DNA of 64,000 bases, taken from NCBI RefSeq assembly GCF_038008325.1, contig NZ_JBBOYW010000001.1, positions 1,850,001-1,914,000 on the forward strand, read 5' to 3'. The first letter of the stretch is position 1. Each line of letters opens with the position of its first letter. This DNA is from Lysinibacillus sp. FSL K6-0232 (GTDB lineage: Bacteria; Bacillota; Bacilli; Bacillales_A; Planococcaceae). The translations under genes were made by a program, and so were the position numbers. This document shows positions 36,102 through 44,643 of the stretch, in pieces. Under the pieces are notes generated by a model, which saw only the letters and a list, made by a program, of their open reading frames with translations, ran no database searches and was not told the origin of the DNA.

Positions 36102-36698
36102 TTATTTAAAAATTTTCATAATAGATGCAGCTTCTGGAAGGGGACATTGCGCCCACTGTAGCTTATTAATCGCAAAGCCTTGAATAAAGGCATAGTAACT
36201 AACCGCTAGCTGCAATGGATTTTCTGAAATAATGTCATGGTGTTGCTGACCTTCCATAATTAAGGGTATTAAGCAATGGACAGGTGATTTAAATTCCTTA
36301 GAAGTGAACAACTGCTTTACTTCTTCAGGTACAGCATCCGATGTGCTTGCTTGAATCATAATTAAAAATAATAAAATTTGCTGTCCCTCTGCTAAGCTAT
36401 GGAGGATTTGCTCTGTCATCCATGTAATTTTTTCAAAAGGTGTACCTGCTTGAAGATAGGCTTGTTCGATAATTTGTACAGAGCTATCCGCAGCACGTTG
36501 CACTAAGAGGGTAAAAATTTCTTCTTTTGATTGAAAATAGTGATACACTAAGCCATGACTTAAATTTGCTTCCTTTGCGATATCACTAATCTTTGTCGCC
36601 ACCATTCCTCGTCTAGCAAATACTTTTAGAGCAGCCTGTAATATTTCTTCCCGTCGTTGTTCTCGTAAAGCTAAGTTTTGAATATCTGTCCTTGGCAT
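36102..36698 (-). CDS. TetR/AcrR-family transcriptional regulator
   Basis: A 198-residue repressor with the TetR N-terminal domain EILQAALKVFARRGMVATKI followed by SDIAKEANLSHGLVYHYFQSKEEIF and a helical ligand domain. AAGGAG precedes the ATG. The palindrome 20 bp upstream of the start suggests autoregulation of the tetR-CPBP operon. Confidence 0.92.
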   Translation of the reverse strand: MPRTDIQNLALREQRREEILQAALKVFARRGMVATKISDIAKEANLSHGLVYHYFQSKEEIFTLLVQRAADSSVQIIEQAYLQAGTPFEKITWMTEQILHSLAEGQQILLFLIMIQASTSDAVPEEVKQLFTSKEFKSPVHCLIPLIMEGQQHHDIISENPLQLAVSYYAFIQGFAINKLQWAQCPLPEAASIMKIFK

Positions 36699-36717
36699 AA
36701 GCTCAACTCCTTTTCGG

Positions 36718-36733
36718 TTGACTAATCAGTCAA
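36718..36733. promoter_or_regulatory. Predicted TetR operator
   Basis: TTGACTAATCAGTCAA has perfect 6-bp arms (TTGACT and AGTCAA) around 4 bp, the usual layout of TetR-family sites, just upstream of the tetR start. Confidence 0.7.
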
Positions 36734-37023
36734 TATAAAAATAAAATAAAAAACAGATATTGTCAAATTATTTGGTAATTTTAATCGTATTGCTATCAGT
36801 GTGGTATTAACATTAGAGATAGCAAAATTTAACATCTTATTTATACTTTCAGCATTTTCACCATGGTAAAATAAATTAGATAGCCACAAGCGTAGGGCCT
36901 CTTAAAAAATCAAGATTGTCCATACATATTAGGGGCATATTCCTTTGTAAATTAGCAACATGAGATATTTAGTTGTATAATGAAACGTTAGCAAATGTGC
37001 AAATTAGAAAGAAGGTCCTTAGA

Positions 37024-37974
37024 TTGTTAGAAAAACTGAATCGCTTTTTCCAAAAATGGATGCCTGTATTAACGCCATTAAGCTTAGTCATAGGTGTGCT
37101 TCTTGAACAGATAGGCGAGCATTTATTATTTATGGTATCCTGGCTATTTGCCTTTATGACATTGGTGAGTAGCTTAAGCATGAATCTAAAAGACGTCAAA
37201 GTATTTGTGAAATACCCAAAAACCATCCTTTTTAGCATTGCTTTTTTACATATTATTATGCCTGTTTGGGTTTATTTTTTATCCACGATTATTTTTCATG
37301 ATCATCTCTTAACGATTGGTTTTATTCTCGCTGTTGCTGTGCCAACAGGGGTGACGAGCGTCATTTGGATTACCATTTCAAAGGGGAATTTACCGCTTGG
37401 TTTATCCATTATTTTAATTGATACATTCATTGCGCCCATTGTTATGCCTGCATTGCTACATGTCATTGTCGGTGAATCCATCACGATTGATAGCACCGCA
37501 CTGATTTTAGATTTAGTATGGATGATTGTATTGCCATCAATTGTAGGAATCATCTGCAATGAACTGTCGAAGGGTGCGATTCATCAAAAGTATGGTAAGA
37601 AGCTTGCACCTTTTTCCAAGCTTAGCCTTTTTGGCATTGTGATGATTAATAGTAGTGCCATTGCACCATATTTACGAAATATCACATGGGAATTAGTCGG
37701 CGTCATTGCGCTTGTCTTTTTCATTGCTGTTTCAGGCTATATGTTTACGATGCTATTAGGGCGGCTGATTTGGAAAGACCAAAGCATCACGACGACATTT
37801 GTTTTTATTGGGGGCATGCGCAATATTGCGGTAGGCGTAATTATTGCTACCACGTATTTCCCATCGAAAGTAGCGATGCCTGTTGTGTTCGGGATGCTCT
37901 TCCAGCAAGTATTAGCATCTGTCTTTAGTAAAATCATCGAGAAAAAACAGGAGAAGGAGAGTGTGTATTGTTAA
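37024..37974 (+). CDS. Bile acid:Na+ symporter (BASS) family transporter
   Basis: A 316-residue membrane protein with about ten hydrophobic segments. SSLSMNLKDVKVF, FILAVAVPTGVTSVIW and FIGGMRNIAVGVII are characteristic of prokaryotic BASS/ArsB-like transporters. The longer frame from 36973 runs through the TATAAT (36976-36981) of the likely promoter, so TTG 37024 behind AGAAGGT is the better start. A hairpin (AAAAGCCTC / GAGGAGCTTTT) lies about 50 bp after the stop. Confidence 0.82.
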   Translation: MLEKLNRFFQKWMPVLTPLSLVIGVLLEQIGEHLLFMVSWLFAFMTLVSSLSMNLKDVKVFVKYPKTILFSIAFLHIIMPVWVYFLSTIIFHDHLLTIGFILAVAVPTGVTSVIWITISKGNLPLGLSIILIDTFIAPIVMPALLHVIVGESITIDSTALILDLVWMIVLPSIVGIICNELSKGAIHQKYGKKLAPFSKLSLFGIVMINSSAIAPYLRNITWELVGVIALVFFIAVSGYMFTMLLGRLIWKDQSITTTFVFIGGMRNIAVGVIIATTYFPSKVAMPVVFGMLFQQVLASVFSKIIEKKQEKESVYC

Positions 37975-38155
37975 AAATTTTATTTTGGTTTAGTAGAGTT
38001 CAAACGCTCACTGAATCAAAATAAAAGCCTCGGCAGATGTTGAGGAGCTTTTCGAGGGAGCTCGAAAAATCCGAACGCATTAGCGTCAGGGACAATTACG
38101 CTGGAGTGTAATGGATATATGATATTTGTGATCATCAGCAGGCTATTGCTTGGTG

Positions 38156-38296
38156 ATGAAGGACTTCCAGTTGAATTTTTTAATGCTTCTCTTTATGGGA
38201 CTGGCACTGCTTGTTTTAGCAATTAGAGAATTTCAACAACAACGTAAATTGTATGTTTATTTTCAATATTTGTTGCCATTCAAAGTCTTGCCCTAA
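38156..38296 (+). pseudogene. DUF3953-like membrane protein remnant, frameshifted
   Basis: A short frame reads KDFQLNFLMLLFMGLALLV then LAIREFQQQRKLYVYF. After YVYF a shift into the neighbouring frame continues SIFVAIQSLAL. Both pieces resemble a DUF3953-type membrane protein. No upstream domain or ribosome site is convincing, so it appears to be a decaying fragment. Confidence 0.45.
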
Positions 38297-38389
38297 CATG
38301 AAACAGTATGTAGAGGGCATTCTTTGAAAAAGTAATGATAGAATTTCCGCTATGCGCCATGTATAGTTAAGGAGAAGGGAGATTTATCG

Positions 38390-38932
38390 ATGAAAAAAAT
38401 TTTACTAGTATTACTAACAGTTATGCTAGGGGTTATACTTGCTGCATGTAGTGAAGATAAAAAATCTGATGAGCTGGCAGAGGTTACGATTCCTGCAACA
38501 TTCTTTGAAGGACAGGATATTGATGCGGCGATTGCAAGTGCCAAACAAAGCGGCATAAAAGAGGTTAGCAAGAACGATGATGGTTCTGTCACATATAAAA
38601 TGACGACAGCTGAACATGAGGAAATGCTCAATGGTATTAAGGAAGGCATTAAAGCAACGATTGAGGATATGAAAACGGGTGAGGATTTTCAATCTATTAA
38701 AGATGTAACCTATAATGATACCTTCTCAGAGTTTACGCTAGCGGTAAATAAAGAAGAGTTTGACAAGGGTCTTGATTCCATTGCATCCTTTGGGCTTGGG
38801 ATAGCAGGCATGTACTACCAATTATTTAATGGTGTTGCTGTCGAGGATTATCAAGTAACAGTGAGCTTTACAGACGAAGCAACAGATGAAGTCATTAAAA
38901 AAATCGTTTATCCAGATGAATATAAAGAGTAA
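38390..38932 (+). CDS. Putative lipoprotein
   Basis: A 180-residue lipoprotein. The type II signal peptide ends in the lipobox LAACS, with the lipidated cysteine near residue 20. The mature part is acidic with a repeated alpha/beta pattern (IPATFFEGQDIDAAIASAK and MTTAEHEEMLNGIKEG). No enzymatic motif. GAGAAGGGAG precedes the ATG. Terminator at 38943-38987. Confidence 0.85.
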   Translation: MKKILLVLLTVMLGVILAACSEDKKSDELAEVTIPATFFEGQDIDAAIASAKQSGIKEVSKNDDGSVTYKMTTAEHEEMLNGIKEGIKATIEDMKTGEDFQSIKDVTYNDTFSEFTLAVNKEEFDKGLDSIASFGLGIAGMYYQLFNGVAVEDYQVTVSFTDEATDEVIKKIVYPDEYKE

Positions 38933-38942
38933 TAAATGTAAT

Positions 38943-38987
38943 GGGGCTATGCAAAAGGCGAAAATCTTTTTGCGTAGCCCTTTCTTT
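38943..38987 (+). terminator. Terminator
   Basis: GGGCTATGCAAAA pairs with TTTTTGCGTAGCCC, followed by TTTCTTTT. Confidence 0.85.
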
Positions 38988-39016
38988 TATTTATAGCTAA
39001 TTGGTAAATTTGTTTA

Positions 39017-39532
39017 TTAGTGGCCCAGTTGCACAATCGTCAATGAACGATTGGTATAGCCAGCAAGTGGTGAGTTTGAGGATACACTAACGCCCACTTG
39101 ATCACCCGCAGCCAATTCTGCCTGTACAACAAATGTGGAACTACTTCTATTGAGAACGTTAAAAAGCGCTAAGCCTTGGAGAAAAATAGGTGCGCCATTC
39201 ACGGTAATACTAGCTGTAAAAAAAGATTGCGTTGGGTCAGGCTCGGATGTAGCGACGGCATTCAGTGATACTGTAATTTGATAGACACCGCTTTCCATCA
39301 CGACTAATTCATTACCTGTACCGCTAACGCTCACATTACGCAAAGGTCCAGCGACTGAAAATGGTACAGGTGTTGCTGTAGGAAAAACAATTTCAGCCGT
39401 TTCACCTCTTAATGAACCAAAGCCAAGAACATCAGCAGCAGGAGGCATCTCAGGATTGGACGTCGCAATAATTTTTGCATAATAATTTTTCGCACCGTCA
39501 CAGCAACATTCATTTTTACGGGTAAATGACAT
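39017..39532 (-). CDS. BclA/C1q-like exosporium surface protein
   Basis: A 171-residue beta-rich protein resembling the C-terminal jelly-roll domain of spore-surface glycoproteins (ESGVYQITVSLNAVATSE, SITVNGAPIF and VVQAELAAGDQVGVSVS). The N-terminus carries CCCDGAKNYYAKI, a Cys cluster seen in several Bacillales spore-coat proteins. AAGGAGGG precedes the start. A late sporulation (SigK) promoter would be expected but was not identified. Confidence 0.75.
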   Translation of the reverse strand: MSFTRKNECCCDGAKNYYAKIIATSNPEMPPAADVLGFGSLRGETAEIVFPTATPVPFSVAGPLRNVSVSGTGNELVVMESGVYQITVSLNAVATSEPDPTQSFFTASITVNGAPIFLQGLALFNVLNRSSSTFVVQAELAAGDQVGVSVSSNSPLAGYTNRSLTIVQLGH

Positions 39533-40155
39533 ATGTCAACCCTCCTTCCTATCATCTATAGTATGTATAGGCATAGAAAGAGGAAATGGTTATTCACCCT
39601 ACACTTGTTACTTTTATTATGGAAATAACATTACTATTGCAATAAATAACAAAATAGGGGTGATGCTTGTGAAAGGTATAAATTTTCACTACTATTCGTG
39701 CTGCTTCTTGGGACAATTAGATAAAAGATTTCATCTTCAACCAGCTACAGAAATTCTTGGAGGTGTTGTTCAACTCAATTGAAGAGGCAGCTATTTATTT
39801 CGAATGAAGGCATAGTGCTGCTAATGGTCAAGCTTCACCATGAGCAATTACTAGAACAGCTAACTGTAGAACAACAAAAGAGGACAGTCACTGCCTTTGT
39901 AAAATTACCGAATAGCTCTTCATGTATCAGCTCGTATTGCTGGAAATGCGTCTTAGGGTTGGTCGCATAACTCTTATACAATGAAAAGACTAGATAGGGT
40001 AGAGCATTAGGGAGCTATATGAAAGAAACGTTAAGCAATAGCATTATTCTGGAAATATGTATGTTGACATTTAAAGCACTCTAAGCTAAGCCGAAAGCTC
40101 TTGTGACCGTAAAATATGTTAAAATAGGCTATAGTATAAATAGGGAGGAATGGTT
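39533..40155. other. Intergenic region with possible decayed secreted-protein gene
   Basis: No intact gene. From a GTG at 39670 the plus strand has an AGGGGTGATG ribosome-like site. One base out of frame it reads a signal-like FSLLFVLLLGTI, followed by an open frame at 39779-39970 with helical HHEQLLEQLTVEQQKRTV. This looks like a broken small gene, but no homologue is recognised. Confidence 0.3.
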
Positions 40156-41031
40156 TTGGTAACCGAAAAAAGCTTAAGAACTTGTGACAAAGGTCATCAG
40201 TATTATAAAAGCACGGACTGTCCAAGCTGTCCTGTTTGCGACAAAGAAAATAAACCAAAAGATGGCTTTCTATCAAAGCTTAGTGCACCTGCAAGAAATG
40301 CACTGCTCCATGAGGGGATTGCTACCTTGGAAAAGCTATCCACGTATACAGAAAAGGCTATTTTACAATTGCATGGGATTGGTCCAGCTTCCTTACCCGT
40401 GATGAGGGCGTCACTAGAAGCAGAAGGATTATCATTTCAACCAGCTACTGCAAGGAGGAAAAACAAGATGACAAACAGCAAAGAGCTATCAGCACAGCAG
40501 CACGAGCAATTACTGCAAACCTTACAGGCACGCTTTGAGAAACATACAAGCCGTCATGAGGGGCTTGAGTGGGCAAAGGTGCAGGCAAAGCTTGAGGCGA
40601 ATGAGGACAAGCTAAGGTCGCTTTATCAAATGGAGGAAACGGGCGGCGAGCCTGATGTTATCGGCTATGATGAGGGAGCGGATGCTTATATTTTTTATGA
40701 TTGTGCAGCAGAAAGCCCTAAAGGTCGCCGCAGTGTTTGTTATGACCATAAAGCATTGGAGGCACGCAAAAAGCATAAGCCTGAAAACAGCGCAGTTAGC
40801 ATGGCAGCCGATATGGGCATCGAGCTATTAACAGAGGAGCAATACCGAGCATTACAGCAGCTTGGTGAGTTCGATTTAAAAACATCAAGCTGGGTGCAAA
40901 CACCTGATTCGATTCGAAAGCACGGAGGAGCTATCTTTTGTGATCGCCGCTATGATACGGTTTTTGTTTATCACAATGGCGCAGATTCCTACTATGCTGC
41001 ACGAGGCTTCCGCGGCTCACTCTACGTATAG
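40156..41031 (+). CDS. Helix-hairpin-helix/RNAP-alpha-CTD-like domain fused to DUF4256
   Basis: A 291-residue protein from TTG 40156 (GGGAGG 7 bp upstream). Residues 1-95 have a small Cys-rich segment (TCDKGHQYYKS and CPSCPVC) and an RNA-polymerase-alpha-CTD-like fold (LSAPARNALLHEGI, LHGIGPASLPVM). Residues from about 105 are a complete DUF4256 domain (ETGGEPDVIGYDEG, SPKGRRSVCYDHKALEARK). An internal AAGGAGG (40452-40458) and ATG (40468) could also start DUF4256 alone. Function unknown. Confidence 0.8.
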   Translation: MVTEKSLRTCDKGHQYYKSTDCPSCPVCDKENKPKDGFLSKLSAPARNALLHEGIATLEKLSTYTEKAILQLHGIGPASLPVMRASLEAEGLSFQPATARRKNKMTNSKELSAQQHEQLLQTLQARFEKHTSRHEGLEWAKVQAKLEANEDKLRSLYQMEETGGEPDVIGYDEGADAYIFYDCAAESPKGRRSVCYDHKALEARKKHKPENSAVSMAADMGIELLTEEQYRALQQLGEFDLKTSSWVQTPDSIRKHGGAIFCDRRYDTVFVYHNGADSYYAARGFRGSLYV

Positions 41032-41095
41032 CAATAGTTTGGTGGCATTTTAATGGAACCACGGCAGGAGCTACAAGGATGGCTATAGAAGTAAG

Positions 41096-41125
41096 GGCTG
41101 TCTGTCTATTCAGACAGCCTCTTTT
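41096..41125 (+). terminator. Terminator
   Basis: GGCTGTCTG pairs with CAGACAGCC before TCTTTT. Confidence 0.8.
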
Positions 41126-41178
41126 AAGTGCTATGCTGCAAGTATGAAATATGAATTTGCGATGAAAGAGGAGTTACG

Positions 41179-41736
41179 ATGAATGTAAAGTTCGAATTTA
41201 AGGATTTTCCTACATTAGCAACAGAACGTCTTATCCTACGAAAAGGAATAGTTGATGATTGCCAAGATATTTTGGCGCTTTATGCTGATGAAAATGTAGT
41301 AAAGTATCTTCCATTAACATTATTTACTGCAACGGAAGATGCAATAGCTGAGTTAAACTGGTATGATAAAATTTTTCGGGAGCAGACTGGTTTAAGGTGG
41401 GTCATTGAAGAGGCTAAGACCAAAAAGGTTATTGGGACATGTGGCTATTTGAATTATGAAAAAGTGCATAACCGTATAGAAATCGGCTATGATTTAAACC
41501 CTGAATACTGGGGGAAAGGGCTAATGCAAGAGGCTTTAAGCAATATTATACATTTTGCCTTTACAGCAATGGAAATAAATAAAATCGAAGCAAAAATAGA
41601 GCCAGAAAATATAGCATCGATAAAATTATTGGAAAAGTTAAGGTTTGCTAAAGAGGGTGTTTTAAGACAGCATGAATTTGAAAAAGGGAAATATGTAGAC
41701 CTCGCCATCTTTTCAATATTGAAAAATGAATACTAG
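41179..41736 (+). CDS. GNAT acetyltransferase (RimJ/RimL type)
   Basis: A 185-residue acetyl-CoA-dependent N-acetyltransferase. TERLILRKGIVDD at the N-terminus and IGYDLNPEYWGKGLMQEAL, the acetyl-CoA pyrophosphate loop, are typical of the RimJ/RimL ribosomal-protein/small-molecule subgroup. The end, NIASIKLLEKLRFAKEGVLR, is also standard. Substrate unknown. Confidence 0.9.
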   Translation: MNVKFEFKDFPTLATERLILRKGIVDDCQDILALYADENVVKYLPLTLFTATEDAIAELNWYDKIFREQTGLRWVIEEAKTKKVIGTCGYLNYEKVHNRIEIGYDLNPEYWGKGLMQEALSNIIHFAFTAMEINKIEAKIEPENIASIKLLEKLRFAKEGVLRQHEFEKGKYVDLAIFSILKNEY

Positions 41737-41951
41737 AAGGCTTATCAAAAAATTCTCCCAGCAATAAAAACAGCGGTCGCTATGGGCTACACGAAATAAT
41801 TGTTGTAGGCTTCTAGACATATACATAAGAGCATTTTCGCACACAACTACTTTTTCAAAATCCTGAAACTACTGAAAATCGAAACATTATACTTTCATAC
41901 AAAACCTTGCTATAATAGGCGTTGCGAATACATATGAAAGAGGGCGAAGAG

Positions 41952-42383
41952 ATGAACGCTTATGATGAATATATGAAGCAGGTCGTGAAGCCGATGCGTG
42001 AGGAGCTGGTGGAGGCTGGATTTACGGAGCTAACAACGGCTGATGCGGTGAATGACTTTATGGCGGAGGCAAAGGGTACGGCGTTAGTGGTGATTAACTC
42101 GGTGTGTGGCTGTGCGGCAGGGCTTGCGCGTCCAGCAGCGCGTGAGGCGATTGCGGCGGTAAAGCCAGATCATCTTGTGACAGTGTTTGCGGGGCAGGAC
42201 CCTGAGGCAACGGCGGCAATGCGTGGTTATTTTGAGGATGTGCCACCAAGCTCACCATCGATGGCGATTTTAAAGGATGGGGAGTTAGCGTACTTTATTC
42301 CACGCGAGCAAATTGAAGGATTCCCTGTGGAGCAAATTGTGGCGCATTTAACAGGTGTGCTAGAGCAAACATGCGCGAAATAA
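41952..42383 (+). CDS. BrxA/BrxB-family bacilliredoxin
   Basis: A 143-residue thioredoxin-fold protein with the bacilliredoxin CGC motif (C52-G-C54 in INSVCGCAAG). These remove bacillithiol from oxidised proteins. VTVFAGQDPEATAAMR and YFEDVPPSSPSMAI are family hallmarks. GAAGAG upstream sets ATG 41952. It overlaps the methyltransferase gene by 13 bp. Confidence 0.93.
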   Translation: MNAYDEYMKQVVKPMREELVEAGFTELTTADAVNDFMAEAKGTALVVINSVCGCAAGLARPAAREAIAAVKPDHLVTVFAGQDPEATAAMRGYFEDVPPSSPSMAILKDGELAYFIPREQIEGFPVEQIVAHLTGVLEQTCAK

Positions 42384-43171
42384 TAACGATTGTGACGACA
42401 GCGGGCAGACCAGACGAGGAATCAATGGCGCTCGCTGCTTTTGCATGCAAAGAATTAGGTGCTGCGTTTGAGCCACGCAAAAAGCGCTCCATTCGTAAGA
42501 TGTCGCAGGAATTACAGGCACATGTAATCGTTGCGGGAAAAAATCGCTATGATTACTATGCCTATGGTGCACAGGAGCCGTTTTTCTTTCATCCTAATTC
42601 GGCTGCGTTTCGCTTAAAGCGAGTAGCGCGTGGGGAGCGTGAGCCATTTTTAGCGGCGGCACAGCTTCAGCAGGGTGATACGGTGCTGGATTGCACGCTG
42701 GGACTAGCAGCGGATGCCATGCTGGCAGCTTATGCGGTTGGTGCAGCGGGGCGTGTTGTCGGGCTAGAGGCAAATGCAAATGTGGCGTTTATCGTCAAGC
42801 AGGGGATGCAAAGCTATGATATTTCGGAGTTGCCATTAACTGCCTGTATGCGACGGATTGAAGTTGTGCAAAAAGAGGCAGTGCATTATTTACAAGCATT
42901 GCCTGATCAATCGTTTGACGTTGTTTATATGGATCCGATGTTTGAGGAAACGATTGAAGAGGCGAATAATTTTCAGGCATTACGACAGGCTGGGGAGCAT
43001 GTTACATTGACGGATAAATGGGTTGCGGAAGCGAGGCGTGTAGCGAGAAAGCGTGTAGTATTAAAGGCACATTTTCGCTCGGAATGGTTTGCGAACTATC
43101 ATTTTCGGCAATATAAACGAGCAACGGCGAAATTTCATTACGGTGTTTTAGAACTTTCGAGGGGGAATTAG
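42371..43171 (+). CDS. RsmJ-like class I SAM-dependent methyltransferase
   Basis: A 266-residue methyltransferase resembling the YpiP/RsmJ family. An N-terminal cap domain (TVTTAGRPDEES when read loosely as VTTAGRPDEES) precedes motif I VLDCTLGLAADAMLAAYAVG, the second-strand GLEANANVAF and the YMDPMFEE active-site motif (DPMF). These act on rRNA guanines in Gammaproteobacteria; the substrate here is not established. It overlaps the bacilliredoxin gene and abuts 43172. Confidence 0.82.
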   Translation: MREIITIVTTAGRPDEESMALAAFACKELGAAFEPRKKRSIRKMSQELQAHVIVAGKNRYDYYAYGAQEPFFFHPNSAAFRLKRVARGEREPFLAAAQLQQGDTVLDCTLGLAADAMLAAYAVGAAGRVVGLEANANVAFIVKQGMQSYDISELPLTACMRRIEVVQKEAVHYLQALPDQSFDVVYMDPMFEETIEEANNFQALRQAGEHVTLTDKWVAEARRVARKRVVLKAHFRSEWFANYHFRQYKRATAKFHYGVLELSRGN

Positions 43172-43732
43172 ATGGCAAAGCATGAGATAAGAACCTCTTT
43201 TGAGCTGGGCTTACTTGCGAAAGCACAGTCATTAAACTGTACGAAGCCCCCTAGTCCTTGGGTGTATGAAACGATTATTCCAGCCGCTGGGGTATTTGCC
43301 TGTGGATGGGATCAGGATGAAAATGTAGTGTTAATTAGTGGGTCAGGCTATAGTGTGACAGCGCCAATAACAGGTAAACGTCTTGATCGGGAGCGGGATG
43401 CAGATTTCACCAATAGCTGCATTAGTAACGATTATTTATTTTTTCAGCTACCATCATCACAGCAACGAATTTCAATTTTTGGCTTTGAGGCAGGAGATGG
43501 CATTCATCTAACGGCAGATGGCTGGCAGGTTGAGGTGATTTACCCTTGGTGGCCGCGTGCAACAGTTGTGCTTGATTATCTTTTTACAACGCATTATCAA
43601 TATTTACAGCAGGCAACAGCGATTGACCTTCAGCGCTTGGATGGAGCCATTAAATGTGGCTTTTCGCCATCAGGCAATCACCTTATGCTGATGGGTTCAG
43701 GAGGAGCCTTGATTTATTCGAGAAAGGAATGA
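43172..43732 (+). CDS. Hypothetical protein
   Basis: A 186-residue protein starting directly after the methyltransferase stop, so part of the same operon. It reads as an antiparallel beta-sheet protein (VFACGWDQDENVVLISGSGYS; SGNHLMLMGSGGALIYSR), reminiscent of a WD/beta-propeller fragment. I do not recognise the family. Confidence 0.65.
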   Translation: MAKHEIRTSFELGLLAKAQSLNCTKPPSPWVYETIIPAAGVFACGWDQDENVVLISGSGYSVTAPITGKRLDRERDADFTNSCISNDYLFFQLPSSQQRISIFGFEAGDGIHLTADGWQVEVIYPWWPRATVVLDYLFTTHYQYLQQATAIDLQRLDGAIKCGFSPSGNHLMLMGSGGALIYSRKE

Positions 43733-43736
43733 GGCG

Positions 43737-44231
43737 ATGTATTATAACAAGGATGGCTATGTGTCCATATGGGCGGGCAAGGTTCATAGTGAAGTACAGC
43801 TTTATACATATTTAACAACTGTTTATCAGGGCAGGGAGGAAACAGATCAGGCTTTTGCTGAAAAGCTTGGGCAGCTTTTTTTGCCTGAACATCAATGTCG
43901 GGCTTACGAGAGCGACTTGAAAGCTCTTTTTGATGACTATTATCATCAATTTACCTATGATTTTGGCATAGTATTTGATGAAGATTTTTGTGAGGCACTC
44001 TATTATAAAGCGCCCTCCAATGAGCTTTCACAATTAATTCATCCTGATTTTTCCTATGTCGAGCACTTTACAGCTAATTTCATCGCTAAAATGGGCAATA
44101 AGCTACCTGAGTCATATAATGCGGTGATTATCTTATACGATTGTCACTATGATGGGCATATTGCATCTGTTCGACATGAAGCCTATCAAATTGATTTTCT
44201 TGGTGCTGTGGAAATGTCTTTACCTTTATAA
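43737..44231 (+). CDS. Imm22-like immunity-family protein
   Basis: A 164-residue protein similar to Immunity protein 22 of polymorphic toxin systems: VSIWAGKVHSEVQLYTYL at the start, a central DFGIVFDEDFCE, and YNAVIILYDCHYDG near the end. GAATGAGGCG lies upstream, 4 bp after the preceding gene. No toxin gene is adjacent, so it is an orphan or acquired immunity gene. Confidence 0.65.
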   Translation: MYYNKDGYVSIWAGKVHSEVQLYTYLTTVYQGREETDQAFAEKLGQLFLPEHQCRAYESDLKALFDDYYHQFTYDFGIVFDEDFCEALYYKAPSNELSQLIHPDFSYVEHFTANFIAKMGNKLPESYNAVIILYDCHYDGHIASVRHEAYQIDFLGAVEMSLPL

Positions 44232-44253
44232 AAAATAATGCTATAATAACAAA

Positions 44254-44540
44254 CGTGCTATTTTAGGTAGCATATTTCCGTAATCTGGCATTCTGCTTTT
44301 TGTTTTTGTAGATACTTATTCACACTGGCGCATGCTTTGGGGCTGCAAGGACGCAAAAGAAGGTAGGGTTTGCGTTGCTTAAGTTAGAAGGCATACAGTG
44401 GAATTTTACCGCGGTGATGAAACAAGGTTGTTTCAAGATAATATTCCCCAGACGATTGGGTTGAGACGTTAATAATTTACGAAAATGTTACCTATTAAAT
44501 ACTAAAGGGGTGGCTTCGCAATAGCGAGGCTACCCCTTGT
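44254..44540 (+). ncRNA. Candidate structured non-coding RNA of about 290 nt
   Basis: A 412-bp gap has no coding frame but its own promoter: TATAAT at 44242-44247 with TTTACC 17 bp upstream. A long closing helix pairs TAGGTAGCAT (44264-44273) with ATGTTACCTA (44485-44494) and extends inward. Internal helices include TCTGG/CCAGA (44284-44288 with 44448-44452), CACTG/CAGTG (44323-44327 with 44396-44400), ACGCAAA/TTTGCGT (44351-44375) and GAAACAA/TTGTTTC (44419-44434). A GC-rich 15-bp hairpin (44505-44538) closes it. No riboswitch family was matched by eye. Confidence 0.6.
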
Positions 44541-44643
44541 CTAATATGAGGGCTTCCAATATTTAGTTGGTATGCATTGCCGTTTACGCCACTCGTTAAA
44601 TACGTAATAATAAAGACAAACAATGAAAAGGCGAGGGATTTTT

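Noticed and set aside
44321..44400. c-di-GMP (GEMM) or ykkC riboswitch suggested by GGACGCAAA
   Set aside because: The rest of both consensus cores is missing and the block is used in a different hairpin, so only an unassigned structured RNA is reported.
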